DNA of 64,000 bases, taken from assembly GCF_000209165.1 (NCBI RefSeq), contig NC_009046.1, positions 1,488,001-1,552,000 on the forward strand, given 5' to 3'. A program made the position numbers and the translations under genes. Position 1 is the first letter of the stretch, and the number at the start of each line of letters is the position of its first letter. Below the pieces are notes generated by a model. That model was not told where the DNA came from. It saw only the letters and a program-made list of their open reading frames with translations, and ran no database searches. Origin of the DNA: Scheffersomyces stipitis CBS 6054. Its lineage: Eukaryota; Ascomycota; Pichiomycetes; Serinales; Debaryomycetaceae. Positions 61,101 through 64,000 of this stretch are shown here, in pieces.

Positions 61101-64000
61101 TTTCCTTCTGGAGATTTTTGAGGTCATAAAGGAGTTCTTCAATGTGAACAGTCAATTGAATATACAGGTCATCATCATTAGTTTGATTGAGTCCATTTCG
61201 AGAGCTTTAGATGGTGAGTTCAAGATGTATTTACCAGATGTCTTGACGTTAATGTTGGATGTGTTCGAGGAAGACAAGTCTCCAAAAAGGGAACCTACCT
61301 TACATGTTTTGAAGAGTTTTGTTGTCTTTGGAAGCAACATAGAAGAATATGTGCATATAATTGTTCCAAACATTGTTAAGATGTTTGAAGTAGGACCGTT
61401 CAACTTGCGTAAGGCTGCCATTGAAACGATTGGAAGATTGTCAAGAAACGTTTTATTAAATGATATGGCTTCTAGAATTATTCACCCCATATTAAGAGTG
61501 TTACGTCAAGGGAATGATGAATTAAGAGGCACTGCTATCAACACATTAAGCTACTTGTTGTTGCAATTAGGATCCGAATTCAGCGTTTTCATTCCTGTTA
61601 TTAAGAAGGTGTTGATTCAACAGAAGATACATGCTCCAAAGTTTGAACAATTGGTTGGAAAGCTTATCAGTGGAGATCCTTTGCCTCCACATTTGGACAT
61701 TTACAAGGATTATGATTCACACCTGCCTCATTTTGACATCTCAGATGTCGACTTACCTTCCAAGAAATTGCCTGTGAATCAAGGAGCCTTGAAGACTGCT
61801 TGGGATTGCGGCCAGCGCAGAAGTAAAGAAGATTGGCAAGAGTGGATTGGAAGATTGAGTAAGGAATTGTTGAAACAAAGTCCTTCTCATGCAATCAGAG
61901 CCTGTGCTCGTTTAGCATCGGATTATTACCCATTGGCTAAGGATTTGTTCAACGCCAGTTTTGCCAGTTGTTGGAGTGAATTGTATTCTCAGCATCAAGA
62001 AGAACTTGTTCAATCATTTTGTGTTGCATTATCTTCACCAAATAATCCGCCAGAGATTCATCAGATCTTGTTAAACTTGGCTGAATTCATGGAACACGAT
62101 GATAAATCGCTACCTATAGCGATCACTACTTTAGGCCAGTATGCTCAACGTTGCCATGCTTTTGCCAAGGCATTGCATTATAAGGAACTTGAGTTCTACG
62201 AAGAGCCAACGACGCCTACCATTGAGTCATTGATCAGTATCAATAACCAATTGCAACAGTCAGACGCAGCAATCGGTATTTTGAAGCATGCTCAATTGCA
62301 CCACGACCTCCAATTAAAGGAAACATGGTATGAGAAGTTGCAGCGTTGGGATGATGCTCTCAGAGCGTATAATGAACGTGAGAAGCATGAGCCTAACAAC
62401 ATGGAAATAACCATGGGTAAGATGAGATGTTTACACGCGTTGGGAGAGTGGGAACAGTTATCTGAATTAGCACGCAGTAAATGGGACGACTCATCCAGTG
62501 ACATCAAGAGAAGTGTAGCACCATTAGCAGCAGCTGCTTCTTGGGGTTTGGGCCAATGGGATCGTATGGATTCTTGTATCAAGGTAATGAAGTCTGAGTC
62601 TCCTGATAAGGCTTTCTTCAACGCCATCTTGTCTCTACACAGAAACAACTTCGAAGATGCATCCAATCATATCTCGAAAGCTAGGGATTTGCTTGTTACT
62701 GAAATTACTGCATTGGTCAGTGAAAGTTATAACAGAGCATATGGCGTGGTAGTCAGAGTCCAAATGTTAGCTGAATTGGAAGAAATCATTAAGTATAAGT
62801 GCCTACCACAGGGTTCGGAAAAGAGAGCTGTTATGAGAAAGACTTGGAATACGAGACTCTTAGGATGTCAGCGTAATGTAGATATTTGGCAAAGAATGTT
62901 GAAGGTGAGAGCTCTAGTTATCAAGCCAAAGCAAGATATGGACATGTGGATCAAATTTGCCAACTTGTGCCGTAAATCTGGAAGATTGAATTTGGCAGAA
63001 AAGTCCTTGAATTCCTTGTTAGAAGAGGGATCTCCAGAGAACCCTTCCAGGGCTCCACCACAAGTAGTTTATGCTCAGCTTAAGTATATGTGGGCTAAAG
63101 GACAACAGAAGGAAGCTTTACGACACTTAGTTGATTTCACGACCAGAATGTCTCAAGATCTCGGATTGAATCCAAACGATTTGATCACCCAACCTTTGCC
63201 GTCTGAAGGCCCAGGTATTCCTAAACATGTAGAGGAATATACCAAGTTGTTAGCACGTTGTTTCCTTAAGCAGGGTGAATGGCAGATTGCCTTAAATAAC
63301 AACTGGCGTACTGAGACCTCTGAGATCATTTTAGGTGCCTATCTTTTAGCCACTCATTTCGACAACAAGTGGTATAAGGCATGGCATAATTGGGCTCTTG
63401 CCAATTTTGAGGTTATCTCTGTTTACACTACTCAAAGCAATACTTCTTCTAGCGCTGGTAACAGCAATTTCGGAAGTCAAGGTGACATTGTAGAGCAAAA
63501 CGATCAAATCAAGCTTTCCTCTGCACAAGAGACTGGGGCAAATCCAAAATTACAACCAGCAAATATGATTCCTATGGAAGCAGTGCAGAGACATGTTATT
63601 CCTTCCATTAAGGGTTTCTTCCATTCTATTGCGTTGTCAAGTTCTAACTCATTGCAAGATATGTTGAGATTACTCACGTTGTGGTTCAAGTTTGGAGGCA
63701 TTCCTGAAGCAGCTCAGGCAATGACTGAGGGCTTCAACATGGTTAAAATTGACAACTGGTTAGAAGTTGTTCCCCAACTTATCTCGCGTATCCATCAACC
63801 AAATCAAATTGTGAGTAGGTCGTTATTTGGCTTGCTCGCTGATTTGGGTAAGGCTCATCCACAAGCATTGGTGTATCCTTTAGCTGTTGCCGTTACCTCT
63901 GAGTCGGTTAACAGAAAAATGGCTGCTGAGTCGATCATAGAGAAAATGCGTCTTCATTCATCTAACTTGGTTGATCAGGCTGAGTTGGTCTCTCACGAAT
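58105..64000 (+). CDS. TOR1: TOR kinase, 3' truncated by window end
   Basis: Frame open from the ATG at 58105 to the right edge, 1,965 complete codons with no stop. The N terminus (VALAQIFNGLKSAKDDDRTRYAVELRNYLE) and a long array of HEAT repeats (to about 1,230), including ENRRHAAILIITALADNAPTLL and ETVRLLGILGALDPYKYR, are those of Tor1/Tor2. The FAT domain begins near 1,290 (ALKTAWDCGQRRSKEDWQEW) and contains MRKTWNTRLLGCQRNVDIWQRML. The visible part ends at SSNLVDQAELVSHE, just before the FRB and the PI3K-like kinase domain. Full Tor proteins are about 2,470 residues. TOR is the core kinase of TORC1/TORC2, controlling growth by nutrients. One TOR gene is usual in CTG-clade yeasts, so I call it TOR1. 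Confidence 0.95.
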   Translation, partial: MSSTQLQVVDGVALAQIFNGLKSAKDDDRTRYAVELRNYLELIARDLSPEQFNRYNNEINKTIFELLHGKETSEKLGGIAALNALIDFDSGVGEENATKTARFSNYLSSLILLNDLVIMKQSTKTLGKLATPGGALTGDFVDSEAKRAMEWLLSDNKQHENRRHAAILIITALADNAPTLLYNYISQILDHLWVPLRDHKLIIREDTAKALQKSMHIIYDRDINARTYWIKKMIDMALKILNENDSVDYSDANAPSAYNLIASTTSQSNESIHGSLLVYRELIRYHKDPYIISKFEQIYENTMLYKNHKLAIIRQELTNIFPLLCKVNPELFVEKYLHRTLYYYLSQLKKLKNLHNETSNSDKSAIFRSIGLISLEVGNQMATYLDAILDNIREGLSYATNSSVQLILVNAVSSDLNAPTAAGINTISTSSANSSKYRASRKETEPAIFDCIGKLSIAVGPALTKHLQRDILDMMFTNCSLSTHMQVVLQILITNIPTLTNLINMKLLNLLSFVLSGKSFQPPGSPYGSVKMNDSLARDYRLLMISRDTGSSINSILLNNETYKAYDGAILIQALEMLAAFKFENYQLNEFIRYCTITYLEHSDAKVRQTATVTSCEIFVKDPICQQTSVNALNAVNEVLDKLLSISITDPIPEIRLEGLNCLGDAGNFDPQLSQADNVRLLFIALNDEVFSIRKTAIRILGRLSSINPAYIVPSLRKTLIQLLSRLDYSSTSRKKEESAILLSLLISNSKELTRPYVKPIVETLLPKAKDLSSSVASSAINCIGELAVVGGEDLKSFIPDLMPLILDTFQDQSSSYKRDAALKTLGQLASSSGYVIQPLLEYPQLLGMLVGILKLETSPQIRRETVRLLGILGALDPYKYREVEQNSKNIPVEQNAPPVDVALLMQGMSPSNDEYYPTVAITNLLKILKDTSLSTHHTKVIQAIMYIFQTLGLRCVSFLPQIIPGIINVMHTCQPSMLKFYFQQLGALILIVKQHIRPFLLEIFEVIKEFFNVNSQLNIQVIIISLIESISRALDGEFKMYLPDVLTLMLDVFEEDKSPKREPTLHVLKSFVVFGSNIEEYVHIIVPNIVKMFEVGPFNLRKAAIETIGRLSRNVLLNDMASRIIHPILRVLRQGNDELRGTAINTLSYLLLQLGSEFSVFIPVIKKVLIQQKIHAPKFEQLVGKLISGDPLPPHLDIYKDYDSHLPHFDISDVDLPSKKLPVNQGALKTAWDCGQRRSKEDWQEWIGRLSKELLKQSPSHAIRACARLASDYYPLAKDLFNASFASCWSELYSQHQEELVQSFCVALSSPNNPPEIHQILLNLAEFMEHDDKSLPIAITTLGQYAQRCHAFAKALHYKELEFYEEPTTPTIESLISINNQLQQSDAAIGILKHAQLHHDLQLKETWYEKLQRWDDALRAYNEREKHEPNNMEITMGKMRCLHALGEWEQLSELARSKWDDSSSDIKRSVAPLAAAASWGLGQWDRMDSCIKVMKSESPDKAFFNAILSLHRNNFEDASNHISKARDLLVTEITALVSESYNRAYGVVVRVQMLAELEEIIKYKCLPQGSEKRAVMRKTWNTRLLGCQRNVDIWQRMLKVRALVIKPKQDMDMWIKFANLCRKSGRLNLAEKSLNSLLEEGSPENPSRAPPQVVYAQLKYMWAKGQQKEALRHLVDFTTRMSQDLGLNPNDLITQPLPSEGPGIPKHVEEYTKLLARCFLKQGEWQIALNNNWRTETSEIILGAYLLATHFDNKWYKAWHNWALANFEVISVYTTQSNTSSSAGNSNFGSQGDIVEQNDQIKLSSAQETGANPKLQPANMIPMEAVQRHVIPSIKGFFHSIALSSSNSLQDMLRLLTLWFKFGGIPEAAQAMTEGFNMVKIDNWLEVVPQLISRIHQPNQIVSRSLFGLLADLGKAHPQALVYPLAVAVTSESVNRKMAAESIIEKMRLHSSNLVDQAELVSHE

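Overview
The window reads as nuclear DNA of a budding yeast of the CTG clade. I infer Scheffersomyces (Pichia) stipitis or a close relative; this is not proven. Genes are compact and intronless, the proteins are Saccharomycotina-like, and there is a Candida-type beta-mannosyltransferase (GT91). The only in-frame CTG codon I found in CCT5 (54028-54030) sits where CCT5 proteins have an invariant Ser, which fits CUG=Ser decoding. No rRNA, tRNA, CRISPR array or intact mobile element was found.

Layout. 1-4 kb: 3' end of a ZTA1-like quinone reductase, a small CBS-domain protein and an OLE2-type desaturase. 4.3-15.6 kb: a nuclear block with an RSC6/SNF12 SWIB protein, an Ioc3-like chromatin protein, RFA2 (MCB box in its promoter) and a 1,773-residue Irc20-like SNF2/RING ATPase. 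16-23 kb: Rck2-type kinase, a HAD phosphatase (YNL010W/Pyp1 type) and an NRAMP metal transporter. 22.9-26.4 kb: a 3.5-kb AT-rich stretch without genes that holds a frameshifted coding relic and two diverged inverted copies of an LTR-like sequence. 26-38 kb: beta-mannosyltransferase, PKA catalytic subunit, RPB9, mitochondrial L7/L12, an unrecognised 229-residue protein, an Aft-like WRKY-GCM1 regulator and ADD66.

38.4-48.7 kb: a likely catabolic cluster for hydroxyaromatic compounds. It contains a Zn(II)2Cys6 regulator, a SCOT-type CoA-transferase (probably acting on 3-oxoadipate), an intradiol (hydroxyquinol/catechol) dioxygenase, a type II 3-dehydroquinase and a flavin-reductase-like FMN protein. 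Together these could feed quinate- or hydroxybenzoate-derived carbon through the 3-oxoadipate pathway.

49.1-50.9 kb: the most unusual gene, one protein that fuses a zinc-type macrodomain to a class M sirtuin (SirTM), predicted to be an ADP-ribosylation writer and eraser in one chain. After it come RPA12, LIA1, CCT5, ARP3, and TOR1, which runs off the right edge just before its FRB and kinase domains.

Two short words, GCTGCGAA and AATGTCGC, recur in promoters far more often than chance and match no element I know. All starts given are the first suitable ATG judged against family length.
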